Origin: JAGVPT01 sp049578505
GTDB taxonomy: Bacteria; Bacteroidota; Ignavibacteria; UBA10030; UBA8401
DNA length: 41,292 nt
Reading direction: 5' to 3'
Assembly (NCBI GenBank): GCA_049578505.1
Contig: JBAUMC010000094.1
Location: forward strand, 1 to 41,292
Below the pieces are notes generated by a model. It was not told the origin of the DNA. It saw only the letters and a program-made list of their open reading frames with translations, and made no database searches. The translations under genes and the position numbers were made by a program. Of the stretch, positions 8,843 through 17,888 are shown in pieces; the first letter of the stretch is position 1, and the number at the start of each line of letters is the position of its first letter.

Positions 8843-9637
8843 CTATATTCTCATTGACTCACGTGATGCACCGTCTTGCTCCAAAAGTAATTTCTGCCGA
8901 AAAATGTAATAGAGAAATACAGGAGTAGAAACAAGGTTGCGCCTCCACATCCTGCGGGGCTCCCTAAATAATCGAGGAAGCCATTCCAACCCGGCGTTTT
9001 GGAAGTACGTTGATGCTCTTCGCCTTGTCCCGGCAAAATAATCGAACGCCGCACCGACGGCAGCAACAAAGGGAACGTTAATACGGGCAAGATGCTCATG
9101 TATCCATTTTTCCTGTTTTGGCGCGGTCATGCCCACCCATAGAGCCGTTGGCGCAGCACGATTAATTAGGCCGATCATCTCCTCATTCTCGTTGTCGGAA
9201 AATCTATTATTGAACGACGGAGAATGAACGCCGCGTACTTGAATGCTCGGGTATTCCGCCGACATTCGATTTTTGATCTTGTTCAGCACTTCCGCCGATG
9301 AGCCCAGGAAAAAAAAGGATTTTCCCTCTCCCTTGTTCCATCGCTCTGCCAAACCGGTCATAATGTCCGAACCGGTAATGCGGCGACGGATTGTTCCTCC
9401 CAACAGCTTCGACGCAAACACTATGCCGGCACCGTCGGGAATGAGGATGTCCGCGGCGTTGAGTGCATTAAGAAAATTGTTATCGCTTTTTGCAACGACC
9501 AGTGAATGTGGATTAGCACAAAAGAGCGTAGTATGGTTTGCACCTCGCGAAATTGCATCCTCAATCGCTCCAAGAATATCAGCCAACCCATCGGTTCGGA
9601 CTTGAACATTCCAGATATGTTCGCACTGAAAATTCAT
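8843..9637 (-). CDS. WecG/TagA/CpsF family glycosyltransferase (GT26)
   Basis: A 264-residue GT26 enzyme. Family motifs run in order: ANPHSLVVAK, DILIPDGAGIVFASKLLG, RITGSDIM, FFLGSSAEVL, LWVGMTAPKQEKWIHEHL, VGAAFDYFAGTRRRAS and GLEWLPRLFREPRRMWRR. These enzymes transfer ManNAc, ManNAcA or a related sugar onto a lipid-linked acceptor, normally as the second step after the initiating phosphotransferase, and that enzyme is encoded immediately downstream. The start ATG overlaps the stop of the GT4 gene by four bases. The length is normal for the family (about 240-265). Confidence 0.93.
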   Translation of the reverse strand: MNFQCEHIWNVQVRTDGLADILGAIEDAISRGANHTTLFCANPHSLVVAKSDNNFLNALNAADILIPDGAGIVFASKLLGGTIRRRITGSDIMTGLAERWNKGEGKSFFFLGSSAEVLNKIKNRMSAEYPSIQVRGVHSPSFNNRFSDNENEEMIGLINRAAPTALWVGMTAPKQEKWIHEHLARINVPFVAAVGAAFDYFAGTRRRASTYFQNAGLEWLPRLFREPRRMWRRNLVSTPVFLYYIFRQKLLLEQDGASRESMRI

Positions 9638-10857
9638 TGCTTTTGATAATACCGCATTCTGCGGCGTGATGCGGCCGCTTCATAAATACCCGTGAGCATA
9701 CCGTAATTTTTCTCAGCCGTATATTTATCAGCAAACTCGTTGCGCACTGCTTCACCGAGGAGGCGTAATTTCGCATCGTCTCCAAGCAGCCCTTTTACAC
9801 AAGAAAGAATTTCTCCCGCATCTCCAGGAGTAAATAGTTTTCCGCTCCTATTTTCACTGATGAGAGAGGGGAGTGAGCCGATATTCGACGCAGCGACCGG
9901 AACGCCAAGCGCAAAGGCTTCCAGAACGACCATCGGAAAGCCCTCAAAGCAAAGCGACGGAACTATCAGCAACTTTGCTTTTGAAATCCGGTCCATTGTT
10001 TCTTGATGTGAAACGTTTCCGACAAATGAAACCGATTCCTGCATGCCGCTTTCCTCGATCGATCGAACAAGCTGCGCTCTCATAGGTCCATCGCCAACGA
10101 CCTCCAGGGGCGGCGCCCCCTTTCCCATTCGTTTCCATGCTTCCAATAAAATGTGTATTCCTTTTGCGGCATAGAGCCTCCCGACGAAAATCGCTTTCTG
10201 ATCCCGCTCATTCCATGGAACCGGTTGAGGAGGATGTTCGAGAAAATGAGGTTTGACAAAGAGCGACTCTGCGGGAATTCCAAATTTAATCATCGTATCT
10301 CTTTGGAAATCAGACAGCGTGATAAATGCGTCTACGTTGCGCCGCCATGTTTTTCTCGCATTATGGAAAGCGATCATCGCCGACACAGGAACCGTCGCTA
10401 TCCTGCTATCGCGGTAACAGCCGAAACGCAGCGCCGGCATGACGCTCTTCTTATCCAGACAGAGCGTGCATGGCTGATCTTTTCGAACCGCGGTTCCCGC
10501 TGAACAACCTATCCGATAGTTATGCAAGGTCATCACGGTCGGAATATTTTGTCTCCGCGAAGCGTATAAAACAGACGGCGAGAGAAGTGGAAACGTATTA
10601 TGGACATGAACGATATCGGGTTTTGTTTCCTCTATTGTCACCTTCAACGCACGCAAACTAAACGGATTCCACACGGCGCTTGCGGCACCTTTCAATCTTC
10701 CGAAAAAGTTCTCTCGAAGCAATTCATCACTGTGCCGGTTAAATTCTATCACCGAGTGACCGCGGTTCCGGAGAAGGCTGGCTTCGGCGAGATAGGCAGT
10801 ATTCTCCCCGCTTGGCGCCGTCGATCCGTAAAAATTGTGGACGAGAAGAATTTTCAC
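9634..10857 (-). CDS. Glycosyltransferase family 4 (GT-B fold)
   Basis: About 407 residues. The N-terminus (VKILLVHNFYGSTAPSGE) matches the GT4 acceptor-side strand and glycine loop; the second Rossmann half has AIFVGRLYAAKGIHILLEAW and the donor-binding motif FEGFPMVVLEAFALGVPVAA, which includes the EX7E pair. It should transfer an activated sugar to the growing glycan. The start is uncertain: a TTG at 10866 or a GTG at 10857; GTG is chosen because it opens directly on the conserved VKILLVH strand. The nearest Shine-Dalgarno-like sequence (GAGGTGA) coincides with the stop of the deacetylase gene, 25 bases away. The 3' end overlaps the GT26 gene by four bases. Confidence 0.92.
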   Translation of the reverse strand: MKILLVHNFYGSTAPSGENTAYLAEASLLRNRGHSVIEFNRHSDELLRENFFGRLKGAASAVWNPFSLRALKVTIEETKPDIVHVHNTFPLLSPSVLYASRRQNIPTVMTLHNYRIGCSAGTAVRKDQPCTLCLDKKSVMPALRFGCYRDSRIATVPVSAMIAFHNARKTWRRNVDAFITLSDFQRDTMIKFGIPAESLFVKPHFLEHPPQPVPWNERDQKAIFVGRLYAAKGIHILLEAWKRMGKGAPPLEVVGDGPMRAQLVRSIEESGMQESVSFVGNVSHQETMDRISKAKLLIVPSLCFEGFPMVVLEAFALGVPVAASNIGSLPSLISENRSGKLFTPGDAGEILSCVKGLLGDDAKLRLLGEAVRNEFADKYTAEKNYGMLTGIYEAAASRRRMRYYQKQ

Positions 10858-10882
10858 AAACTGCAAGAATGTTCGAAGGTGC

Positions 10883-11647
10883 TCACCTCGACGGTTTATG
10901 GTCCATAAACCATTTCTTTACATACAACCTGATTCGCATGAACTCATACTTTTTCAAATTCGCTTGGCTGAAAATAGAGATAGGATCGCTTAAGTTGTCG
11001 GCAAACATCCTAAACAACACACCGCCGACTCCTTCCCATGTTTTGTTGTCTCCTGCACCGACCGCAAAATTGTATTTGTAGTGAGCTTGAACCTGTTTCA
11101 CAATTGGGGCGTTAAATTGACCATACGGGTAGACAAAAGTGTCGACGTCTTGGTGTAACTTTTCTTCCAGGATTTTTTTTGATTTGAGAAGTTCATCCTC
11201 AACGTTAGGGCATTGAAGCAAATTCGGATGTGAAAAAGAATGAGATGCTATTTTCACAAATCCACTGGCGCTGATTTCGGACAACTCCGGCCATGAGCAA
11301 AATGGAGCCGCTTTTATGTGGACGTCTCCTTGCATCAACTCGTTTGTAGGCACACTCAAGCGCACACTGGGGGGAACGTGATCGCCTGAATCTACAATAA
11401 ACTTCGGGGGAACAGCCAGAACTACGCGAATTCCAAATCTTTGTATTAACGGAAGGACATAACAGTAAAAGCTATAACTCGCATCGTCAAATAGTATACA
11501 GATGTTTATGAGGTCTTTTGCCAAAACCTCACCCGGCAGAACAACATGAAAGTGTTCTTTTATATACTCGAAATGCTTTTCAAGAATTGCCCGAGAATTG
11601 GATAATTTATCTGCGTCTACACGATGATACATGCAACAAAGCAACAC
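10883..11647 (-). CDS. Polysaccharide deacetylase family protein (NodB fold)
   Basis: A 254-residue carbohydrate esterase family 4 protein. YHRVD near the N-terminus begins the fold; motif 1 is ILFDDASYS (the usual FDDG with Ala in place of Gly, both aspartates kept); motif 2 is SHSFSHPNL, supplying the metal-binding HxxxH; motif 3 is FVYPYGQFN. The metal ligands and catalytic aspartate are therefore present and activity is plausible. It would remove N- or O-acetyl groups from sugars. The start is a GTG at 11647 with GGAG five bases before it; an ATG six codons later would delete the first strand. It is the first gene of the operon, behind the promoter at 11707-11738. Confidence 0.88.
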   Translation of the reverse strand: MLLCCMYHRVDADKLSNSRAILEKHFEYIKEHFHVVLPGEVLAKDLINICILFDDASYSFYCYVLPLIQRFGIRVVLAVPPKFIVDSGDHVPPSVRLSVPTNELMQGDVHIKAAPFCSWPELSEISASGFVKIASHSFSHPNLLQCPNVEDELLKSKKILEEKLHQDVDTFVYPYGQFNAPIVKQVQAHYKYNFAVGAGDNKTWEGVGGVLFRMFADNLSDPISIFSQANLKKYEFMRIRLYVKKWFMDHKPSR

Positions 11648-11706
11648 ACAGGCTCCACTTTTTGACAGATATATATTCTGAGCCTTGCACGGCTATATTG
11701 ATCGCT

Positions 11707-11738
11707 CAAATATACACTATCATAACACTATTATCAAA
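11707..11738 (-). promoter_or_regulatory. Bacteroidota-type promoter of the polysaccharide operon
   Basis: Read on the minus strand, TTTG (11738-11735) and TATATTTG (11714-11707) are separated by exactly 20 bases. This matches the -33/-7 consensus described for the Bacteroidota primary sigma factor (TTTG, 17-23 bases, TAnnTTTG). The -7 box lies 60 bases before the deacetylase GTG. The rest of the 276-base divergent gap (11648-11923) holds no recognisable gene, and no equally good promoter was found for the rightward gene. Confidence 0.6.
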
Positions 11739-11923
11739 GAGCTGTTGCAGATTCTTGACAAACTATCTCCGGACATTGTTCCCTAGCCAAAGTAGTCCGA
11801 TTGATCGATTAGAAAATTGGAAAGCGCACGTTAGAAGATTTGTTCGAACATTCAATTATTTTCGCAGTAATTGGCTATAACAGTTCGATTTGCCCCTTTT
11901 CGTTATTTTACGCTTATTAAACA

Positions 11924-12838
11924 ATGAAGACGTTGATACGAAGGTTCTTCTGCATGGGCGACAAGGGAATGCGCTTCCTCAGCGTCGCCATTGTGATCGC
12001 CTGTTGCTTTCTGCCGACAGGTCTTGCCTTAACGCAAGCCGAAAAAATAAATGTCCCTCCTGCTGACTCATCCCGGATAAATTTCACGCGGCTTTCTGTT
12101 TTCGGAAGTACTGTTTTAGCGGGCGGAGTTGCAGTTTATTTCGGCCGATACGAACCGTTATGGAAGAATTACTACACATCGTTTTTTTTTCGACAAAGTT
12201 TTGCCTCGCTGAATCAAGATAAGCTTCTTCACTTTTACGGAAACGTTGTTGGTAACGTAATTTCTGCAAAGGGGCTTTCGTGGGCAGGCGTTGATGACCG
12301 TGATGCGGTTCTCTACGGAGCGGCAACTTCTCTCGCTTTCTTCACTATCATGAAAATAGAGGACGGCCACGTTAACTACATTGGGTTCGACCCTGTGAAA
12401 GAGTTAGCTAATGTCTTGGGGGCGGGCTACCCTGTAGCGCAGTATTACATCCCATCGCTAAACAGTTTCACACCAAAATTCTCGTACGTTGCATCTAAGA
12501 ATAACGTTCTTGCTGCAGGCCAAACGCAGCCTGGATTTCTTGAGGATAATGAGGGTCAAAAATTCTGGATGGGAATTACCGTACACGATATGCTGCCGAA
12601 AAATTACCAGGCGTACTGGCCATCGATAGTCGGACTTGCGGTCGGATACACCGTCCGGGGATTGAATACACCACGCCCCTACCACGAGACGTTTATTGCA
12701 CTCGACCTTGATTTGCGGAAGCTCCCCGGCGATTCAAAATTTTTGAAAACGATGTGGGAAATGTTGAATTATATTCATCTTCCGATGCCTGCGGTGCGTG
12801 TGAGTCAGTCGGCAATTTGGTACGGACTCTATTTCTAG
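11924..12838 (+). CDS. DUF2279 family envelope protein
   Basis: A 304-residue protein with a hydrophobic N-terminal segment (about 17-36, FLSVAIVIACCFLPTGLAL) that looks like a signal peptide or anchor. The central part has the DUF2279/YfiM pattern: FASLNQDKLLHFYGNVVGN followed by glycine-rich hydrophobic stretches and FDPVKELANVLGAGYPV. In this family the DKxxH region is conserved, but no biochemical function is established. The start is uncertain: ATGs at 11924, 11954 and 11969 are in frame; the second has GAAGG upstream and the third opens directly on the signal-like segment. The gene is transcribed away from the polysaccharide operon and appears monocistronic. Confidence 0.72.
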   Translation: MKTLIRRFFCMGDKGMRFLSVAIVIACCFLPTGLALTQAEKINVPPADSSRINFTRLSVFGSTVLAGGVAVYFGRYEPLWKNYYTSFFFRQSFASLNQDKLLHFYGNVVGNVISAKGLSWAGVDDRDAVLYGAATSLAFFTIMKIEDGHVNYIGFDPVKELANVLGAGYPVAQYYIPSLNSFTPKFSYVASKNNVLAAGQTQPGFLEDNEGQKFWMGITVHDMLPKNYQAYWPSIVGLAVGYTVRGLNTPRPYHETFIALDLDLRKLPGDSKFLKTMWEMLNYIHLPMPAVRVSQSAIWYGLYF

Positions 12839-12884
12839 TGCTGCTTCCAAAAACAAGTATTGTATTTTTCAATAACTAATTCAC

Positions 12885-12911
12885 CGCAAAGGTCGCCAAG
12901 GACGCAAGGAT
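12885..12911. repeat. Three imperfect 9-bp tandem repeats
   Basis: CGCAAAGGT, CGCCAAGGA and CGCAAGGAT follow each other directly in the gap downstream of the DUF2279 gene, between convergent genes. Short CGCAAAG-type tracts are frequent between bacterial genes; no function can be assigned, and there is only one copy here. Confidence 0.4.
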
Positions 12912-12954
12912 TTCTTAGTCTTTTCATTTCCCCTAAAAAAATTCTCTCCGTCGG

Positions 12955-15927
12955 TTATACTTCCGGTTTTAGAATAATTCCCTTGTTCTTATGCCCGTTC
13001 ATTTTCACCGTTATCGGCTTTTCACAACGGATGTGGCGCGTGAAATTCATCTCTTCTATGGCGTGCTGAGCACCAAGCCACTTCCAATCAATAAATCCTT
13101 GGTTCGCCTGCGCGTTGACAGTAAAATATCCTACCATAAATGAGGTGAGGTTCTGGAAAAAATGAGACCCCTGCGACGGCGCCACGTTAAAATCCTTCAT
13201 GTTTGCTTCAACGATTGCGCTCGCGCCCGAGATTTGATCCCAGGTTACGGGAATTCCGAGCCAAGGGTCGAGTGTTCCCCATCGCCCGACACCGATAAGG
13301 AGATATGGTGTGTTTTCCGAAACCAGTTTCATATTGAGCTGGCTCACTTCCCAAGCGACTTCGCGGGTTTTCGCGCGGTCGAATCGATTGATGTCCACAA
13401 CGACGATGTCATGAATATCTTTGATGACCCCGTTTCCCAAGACCTGCAAACTCTGACAGACGAGGCCTGCCGGGTCAATCTCTTCGACGTTCAGTTCTTC
13501 TAATTCCCTGCTGATGACTAACGGGCGCATCTGCAGCAGACCGAACTCTTTCGGCTTCCCTTCCGGCACAGACAGGTTTACGGCGAATTCGATTTCCACG
13601 GCAGAGCCCATACCCCAGCTTCCCATGTCGAGAAGTAATTCGAGAATTTCCGGGAGTGGGAAAAGTTGCCCTTTCAAGACGGGAGCGAATGTGACCAAGC
13701 GGGTTCCCTGCCTCGATATGCCGTCCGATATGGAATTGTTTTCATGCGAGTATGTCGAACCGATGGCGTTTAGAGTTCCGTCGTATTCGGCAATGTGCAG
13801 GTCAAATTTTTTCACCAGCATATCACGCGTCACAACGATTGCATCTTCATGCTCGTTCAGGACTAGTCCGTAGAATTCATTCTGGTTGTTTTGCAGTGTG
13901 TCCTTGATCGACGACAATTGCTGAAGTTGAAGGGGATGTTTCGGACAGAAGCGAAGTACGTTTCCGCCGTCGGCGATAATTTTCCCCAGACCCAAAGCAA
14001 CCGACGCTATACCGTCCTGCGGTGTTTGCGGTTGAAGAGGATAGAAATTGTACGATTTCCCTACTCCCGAAAAATCCGGATAAAATTTGTTGTTATGCGG
14101 CGCTCCGACCATTTTTTGAATTATCACGGCCATTTTTTCCTCTTCGAGCCGGTACGACGTCACCTTGATATAATCTTTTGCCGACCGGTAGAAGGTCGAT
14201 GCATAGACCCGCTTGACCGTTTTTACCAGTTCTTTCAGTCTGCTGCGCCGGTCGGGGTTGTTATTCGGAATCATATATGTTTCATACACGCCGGCAAACG
14301 GATGGTATTGCGAATCTTCCAGCAGGCTCGACGAACGAACGGCTAACGGTTCGTCAACGAGATCGAGAAATGCATCAAGGTCCGCGAGGATCTCCTCCGG
14401 AAATTTTTTTGCTTCGAGAAATCGTCGTGTAAGTTCCGTATCATCGTCGGCACTCAGAGCATAATTCCGCAGACGATTATCGTCGAGAAATTGGTCGAAG
14501 ACGTCGGTGCCGATGACGACCGACGACGGGACAAAAATATTAACGCCGTCAAATCTCCTCCCCACATCATGGCTGTTGATGAGGAGGTTGACAAAACCGA
14601 GGCCGCGTGCTTTTCCCCCTAATGAACCGGTCCCGATACGTGCAAAACTGCTCGTTGGGTCAAACGCCTCCTTCGTAAAATCGGTGATGCTTCCCCGCTG
14701 GCGAAGCTGACGGTAATCGTGAAGCGAGGCGATCAGATCGGCGCGGAGAGCCGCAACGGAAGGATAGTCGGATACTTTGCGCGGACGCAGACGGTGCGCG
14801 AGCCAAAATTCCGTCCGCGCTTTCAGCCAATTTGAGAAATGATTTCGTTCGCCATGATAGCGAATGCTTTCTTCGGGAAGATGATGCAGCTGCTCTTCGA
14901 GCGTTTTCAAATCGTGCGCACGTCCGACTTCAACTCCGTCGGGTGTACGAAAAACAAAGTCGCCGAAACTGAAATACTCGACCATGAACTGCCTCAAATC
15001 TTCCAGCAATGTGGGGGAGTCTTTCAGGAGGAATGATGCACCGACTAGACGAGCTTGTTTCTCGTTTTCCGGCATATTCGACTGGAGCAGAATCGGTATG
15101 TCGGGATGCTTAACTTTTACGTTCTTGGCAAATTCGATGCCTGCTTGCGGGTTTTGTTTTCCATCGCGGAAAAAATCAATGTCCGAAATAACCCCGAGAA
15201 TATAATCCTGGTATTTCCCGTAGTATTCCCACGCTTCTTCGTAGGTCGTGCAGAGGAGAATTTTCGGACGCGCGCGCATCCTCAAAAATTTGTCGGAAAG
15301 ATTTATTCCTTCAGAGATGAGCCGCTGCGATTGTTTCAGTGTTTCGGTATAGATGAGAGGAAGGTACGACGAATAAAAACGGACGTTGTCTTCAATCAGA
15401 ATGATCGATTGGACTCCCGCTGCGCGGGTGTCGTTGTCTACGTTTAAGCGGTCTTCGACATACTTGATGATCGCAATGATAATGCGGAAATCTCCCTGCC
15501 AGATAAACACTCTGTCGAAAACGGAAGTGTCGTGATGCGCGAACAATTCCGTCAGTTCGCGGTTGTCATATGCCAGCACCACGATTGGCACTTTCAATCC
15601 GGCTTCACGCACCATTCTCGCAAATGCCGCGGCATGCATATCTTCGATATGGAGCGTGGTAATGATCATATCGAAGCGGTTCTCCTCCTGCGCCAGCGCG
15701 ATTGCATCTTTCCCGCTTGATACCCGCGTCAGTTCCGGTGAGTGACTCAGGTTCAATCCCTGGTACTCGTTTCGGATCAACTCGTAGAGTCTTCCGTCTT
15801 CTTCAAAGAGGTACGAATCGTATAAACTGGAGACAAGCAGGATATCCCGAACCCGGAACCGAGCCAGGTTTTGAAAGCCCTGGACGGGGGAACCTTGTTC
15901 AACCCAAAAAGGATCAACGGTTTGCAT
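12955..15927 (-). CDS. Receiver-domain / PEP-synthase-like ATP-grasp fusion protein
   Basis: A 990-residue protein with an unusual layout. Residues about 27-160 resemble a degenerate response-regulator receiver. Residues about 172-320 form a second receiver with LIEDN (177-181), the likely phospho-acceptor D249 in VISDIDF and K302 in LLKDSP. From about 430 onward there is a pyruvate phosphate dikinase / PEP synthase N-terminal ATP-grasp domain: GSLGGKARGLGF (434-445), LAVRSSSLLED (528-538) and near the end EIEFAVN and LLQMRPLV. The phosphohistidine swivel motif and the C-terminal PEP-binding barrel of true PEP synthase are absent. It therefore cannot be assumed to make PEP; it may be a regulated phosphotransferase. 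It lies 87 bases after gdhA, beyond a terminator. Confidence 0.82.
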   Translation of the reverse strand: MQTVDPFWVEQGSPVQGFQNLARFRVRDILLVSSLYDSYLFEEDGRLYELIRNEYQGLNLSHSPELTRVSSGKDAIALAQEENRFDMIITTLHIEDMHAAAFARMVREAGLKVPIVVLAYDNRELTELFAHHDTSVFDRVFIWQGDFRIIIAIIKYVEDRLNVDNDTRAAGVQSIILIEDNVRFYSSYLPLIYTETLKQSQRLISEGINLSDKFLRMRARPKILLCTTYEEAWEYYGKYQDYILGVISDIDFFRDGKQNPQAGIEFAKNVKVKHPDIPILLQSNMPENEKQARLVGASFLLKDSPTLLEDLRQFMVEYFSFGDFVFRTPDGVEVGRAHDLKTLEEQLHHLPEESIRYHGERNHFSNWLKARTEFWLAHRLRPRKVSDYPSVAALRADLIASLHDYRQLRQRGSITDFTKEAFDPTSSFARIGTGSLGGKARGLGFVNLLINSHDVGRRFDGVNIFVPSSVVIGTDVFDQFLDDNRLRNYALSADDDTELTRRFLEAKKFPEEILADLDAFLDLVDEPLAVRSSSLLEDSQYHPFAGVYETYMIPNNNPDRRSRLKELVKTVKRVYASTFYRSAKDYIKVTSYRLEEEKMAVIIQKMVGAPHNNKFYPDFSGVGKSYNFYPLQPQTPQDGIASVALGLGKIIADGGNVLRFCPKHPLQLQQLSSIKDTLQNNQNEFYGLVLNEHEDAIVVTRDMLVKKFDLHIAEYDGTLNAIGSTYSHENNSISDGISRQGTRLVTFAPVLKGQLFPLPEILELLLDMGSWGMGSAVEIEFAVNLSVPEGKPKEFGLLQMRPLVISRELEELNVEEIDPAGLVCQSLQVLGNGVIKDIHDIVVVDINRFDRAKTREVAWEVSQLNMKLVSENTPYLLIGVGRWGTLDPWLGIPVTWDQISGASAIVEANMKDFNVAPSQGSHFFQNLTSFMVGYFTVNAQANQGFIDWKWLGAQHAIEEMNFTRHIRCEKPITVKMNGHKNKGIILKPEV

Positions 15928-15939
15928 TGGCGAAAGTTA

Positions 15940-15994
15940 GGAAAAAACAAAAATAAAAGCAGGCGAGATGCATTTGTTGGACGCACTCGCCCGC
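15940..15994 (-). terminator. Rho-independent terminator of gdhA
   Basis: On the minus strand, arm 15994-15983 (GCGGGCGAGTGC) pairs with 15971-15959 (GCATCTCGCCTGC), about 12 pairs with one bulge and one G-T pair, around an 11-base loop. A T-rich run (TTTTATTTTTGTTTTTT, complement of 15942-15958) follows directly. It begins about 20 bases after the gdhA stop. Confidence 0.85.
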
Positions 15995-16014
15995 AATTTT
16001 TCGAACGGAGATAG

Positions 16015-17376
16015 TTAAACCAATCCCTGATCGATCATCGAATCGGCCACTTTCAGGAATCCGCCGATGTTGGCGCCGTTGACATAATTTCCAGGCGTCC
16101 CGAACCGGTTCGCCATATCGACGCACGTCTTATGTATGCTCTTCATAATAAGATGGAGCCGGTTATCAACTTCCTCACGGGTCCAGGGTACACGCATGCT
16201 GTTCTGCGCCATCTCCAAACCTGAGACTGCAACTCCTCCGGCATTCGCTGCTTTTGCCGGACCGAACAAGATGCCGGCATTGAGGAACAACTTCACGCCG
16301 TCGAGCGTCGTGGGCATGTTGGCGCCTTCGGCGACCACGTAGACCTTATTCTTGAGAAGATTCTGCGCGTCGTTGGCGTTGATTTCATTCTGCGTTGCAC
16401 TTGGGAACGCGCAATCGGCTTTATGGTTCCACAACGGATTGTGGTTAGCTTTCGGGTCAATCGGAGTAAACACAGCGCTCTTGTACTTGTCAGCGTAATC
16501 TTTGATTCTTCCCCTCTTCACGTTCTTCAGGTCCATGACAAACGCAAGTTTTTCTTTTGAAATCCCTTCTTCGTCATAAATATATCCGTTGGAATCGGAC
16601 AAGGTCACCACTTTTCCGCCGAGTTGATTTATTTTCTCGACGGTGTATTGGGCAACGTTCCCGCTTCCGGAAACGAGGCATTTTTTCCCGTCAAGGGTTT
16701 GTCCTCTTGTCGATAGCATCTCCGACGCAAAATAGACCGCGCCGTAGCCGGTTGCCTCGGGACGTATAAGCGAGCCGCCCCAGTTGAGCCCTTTTCCCGT
16801 CAGCACGCCGGTGAATTCGTTGCGTAATCTTTTGTACTGGCCGAAAAGAAATCCGATCTCCCTTCCGCCAACGCCGATGTCGCCTGCCGGCACGTCGGTA
16901 TCGGGTCCGATGTGGCGGGATAACTCGGTCATGAAGCTCTGGCAGAAATGCATCACTTCATTGTCGCTCTTTCCTTTGGGATCGAAATCTGAGCCGCCTT
17001 TTCCGCCTCCCATCGGCAGCGTCGTCAAACTATTTTTGAACACTTGTTCAAATGCAAGGAATTTTAAAATGCCTAGCGTGACCGATGGATGGAACCGCAA
17101 GCCGCCCTTATAGGGTCCGATGGCGCTGTTCATTTCGATCCGGTAGCCTCGATTTACTCGAATTGTTCCGCGGTCGTCGGTCCATGGAACCCGAAACATG
17201 ATCACTCGCTCGGGTTCAACTATTCTCTCGAGAATTTTTGCCGCGCGATATTCTGGATGCTTGTCCAGCACGATGCTGAGAGAATCGAGAACTTCTTGAA
17301 CCGCTTGGTGAAATTCAGGCTCACTGGGATTTTTTGCTTTTACGTCAGCCATTAAGGCCTTTACATACTCTGACAT
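16015..17376 (-). CDS. gdhA: NADP-specific glutamate dehydrogenase
   Basis: A 453-residue hexameric (class I) glutamate dehydrogenase, the usual family length. It makes glutamate from 2-oxoglutarate and ammonium in the cytoplasm. The substrate site is intact: GPYKGGLRFHPSV with K90, the catalytic lysine K126 in PMGGGKGGSDFDPKG, and D166 in PAGDIGVG. The Rossmann glycine loop VSGSGNVAQYT and the late motif ANAGGVAVSGLEMAQN are also present. The start ATG has GGAGG five bases upstream, a strong ribosome site. A rho-independent terminator follows. It is transcribed divergently from pepT across a gap of about 500 bases, so nitrogen- or peptide-responsive control from that region is plausible. Confidence 0.96.
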   Translation of the reverse strand: MSEYVKALMADVKAKNPSEPEFHQAVQEVLDSLSIVLDKHPEYRAAKILERIVEPERVIMFRVPWTDDRGTIRVNRGYRIEMNSAIGPYKGGLRFHPSVTLGILKFLAFEQVFKNSLTTLPMGGGKGGSDFDPKGKSDNEVMHFCQSFMTELSRHIGPDTDVPAGDIGVGGREIGFLFGQYKRLRNEFTGVLTGKGLNWGGSLIRPEATGYGAVYFASEMLSTRGQTLDGKKCLVSGSGNVAQYTVEKINQLGGKVVTLSDSNGYIYDEEGISKEKLAFVMDLKNVKRGRIKDYADKYKSAVFTPIDPKANHNPLWNHKADCAFPSATQNEINANDAQNLLKNKVYVVAEGANMPTTLDGVKLFLNAGILFGPAKAANAGGVAVSGLEMAQNSMRVPWTREEVDNRLHLIMKSIHKTCVDMANRFGTPGNYVNGANIGGFLKVADSMIDQGLV

Positions 17377-17888
17377 ACAAACCTCCGGGGGGATAATATT
17401 ATTCGAAAAAATTTTGACGAATGATTCCGCTGATTCAAACTTTTGATGTGAGATGTTGCGGTGAAAATCGCGATGTGGGTACTAACTTTATGACGTGGTG
17501 ACGTGCAAAAACCATGCCGTGGTAAGAAGTTACGGTTTCAATGTTTAAACCCCAGTTTGTAAATACCGAGGGACGAGTTTTCTTAAAAATGCAATGCGAA
17601 AAAATAAAAATATTAACTTTGGATTGAGTCTAGATCCAGTTCGAAATTTTCACGTGTAAACTCATAGCGAACAAAACCCCAACAATATTAGGAACCCGAC
17701 ATTTTTATCGAACAATTTTTCACCTGCTTTTTTCGTGCAAACTTGCTATCTTCTCGCATTGAAAAATCCTTCGGAAGGGTTGCAGCTAAACCTTCCATCT
17801 CTTCCTGTAATCAGCCTTCCGAAGGTTGATACTTCGAGAGTCTTCCGAAAGCTAAGCCCACGCAACAAACATTATGAACGAGGATGGT
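17377..17888. other. Divergent intergenic region between gdhA and pepT
   Basis: This stretch of about 500 bases has no credible gene. It holds the gdhA ribosome site, a tandem TGACGTG repeat (17491-17497 and 17499-17505), a lone Bacteroidota-like -7 box TAACTTTG at 17614-17621 with no good -33 partner, and odd-centred CCTTC-N-GAAGG palindromes near pepT (separate entry). The remainder is A+T-rich with no further pattern recognised. Confidence 0.6.
17768..17851. promoter_or_regulatory. Repeated CCTTC-N-GAAGG palindromes upstream of pepT
   Basis: CCTTCGGAAGG (17768-17778) and CCTTCCGAAGG (17815-17825) are each an inverted repeat around one central base, and are exact reverse complements of one another. 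A degenerate third copy, TCTTCCGAAAG, is at 17841-17851. They may be operator sites, or the two exact copies could pair as an 11-bp stem in the pepT leader. No T-run follows, so a terminator is unlikely. Confidence 0.45.

Noticed and set aside
12885..12911. Start of a CRISPR array or satellite
   Set aside because: Only three imperfect 9-bp units with no spacers; a simple tandem repeat.
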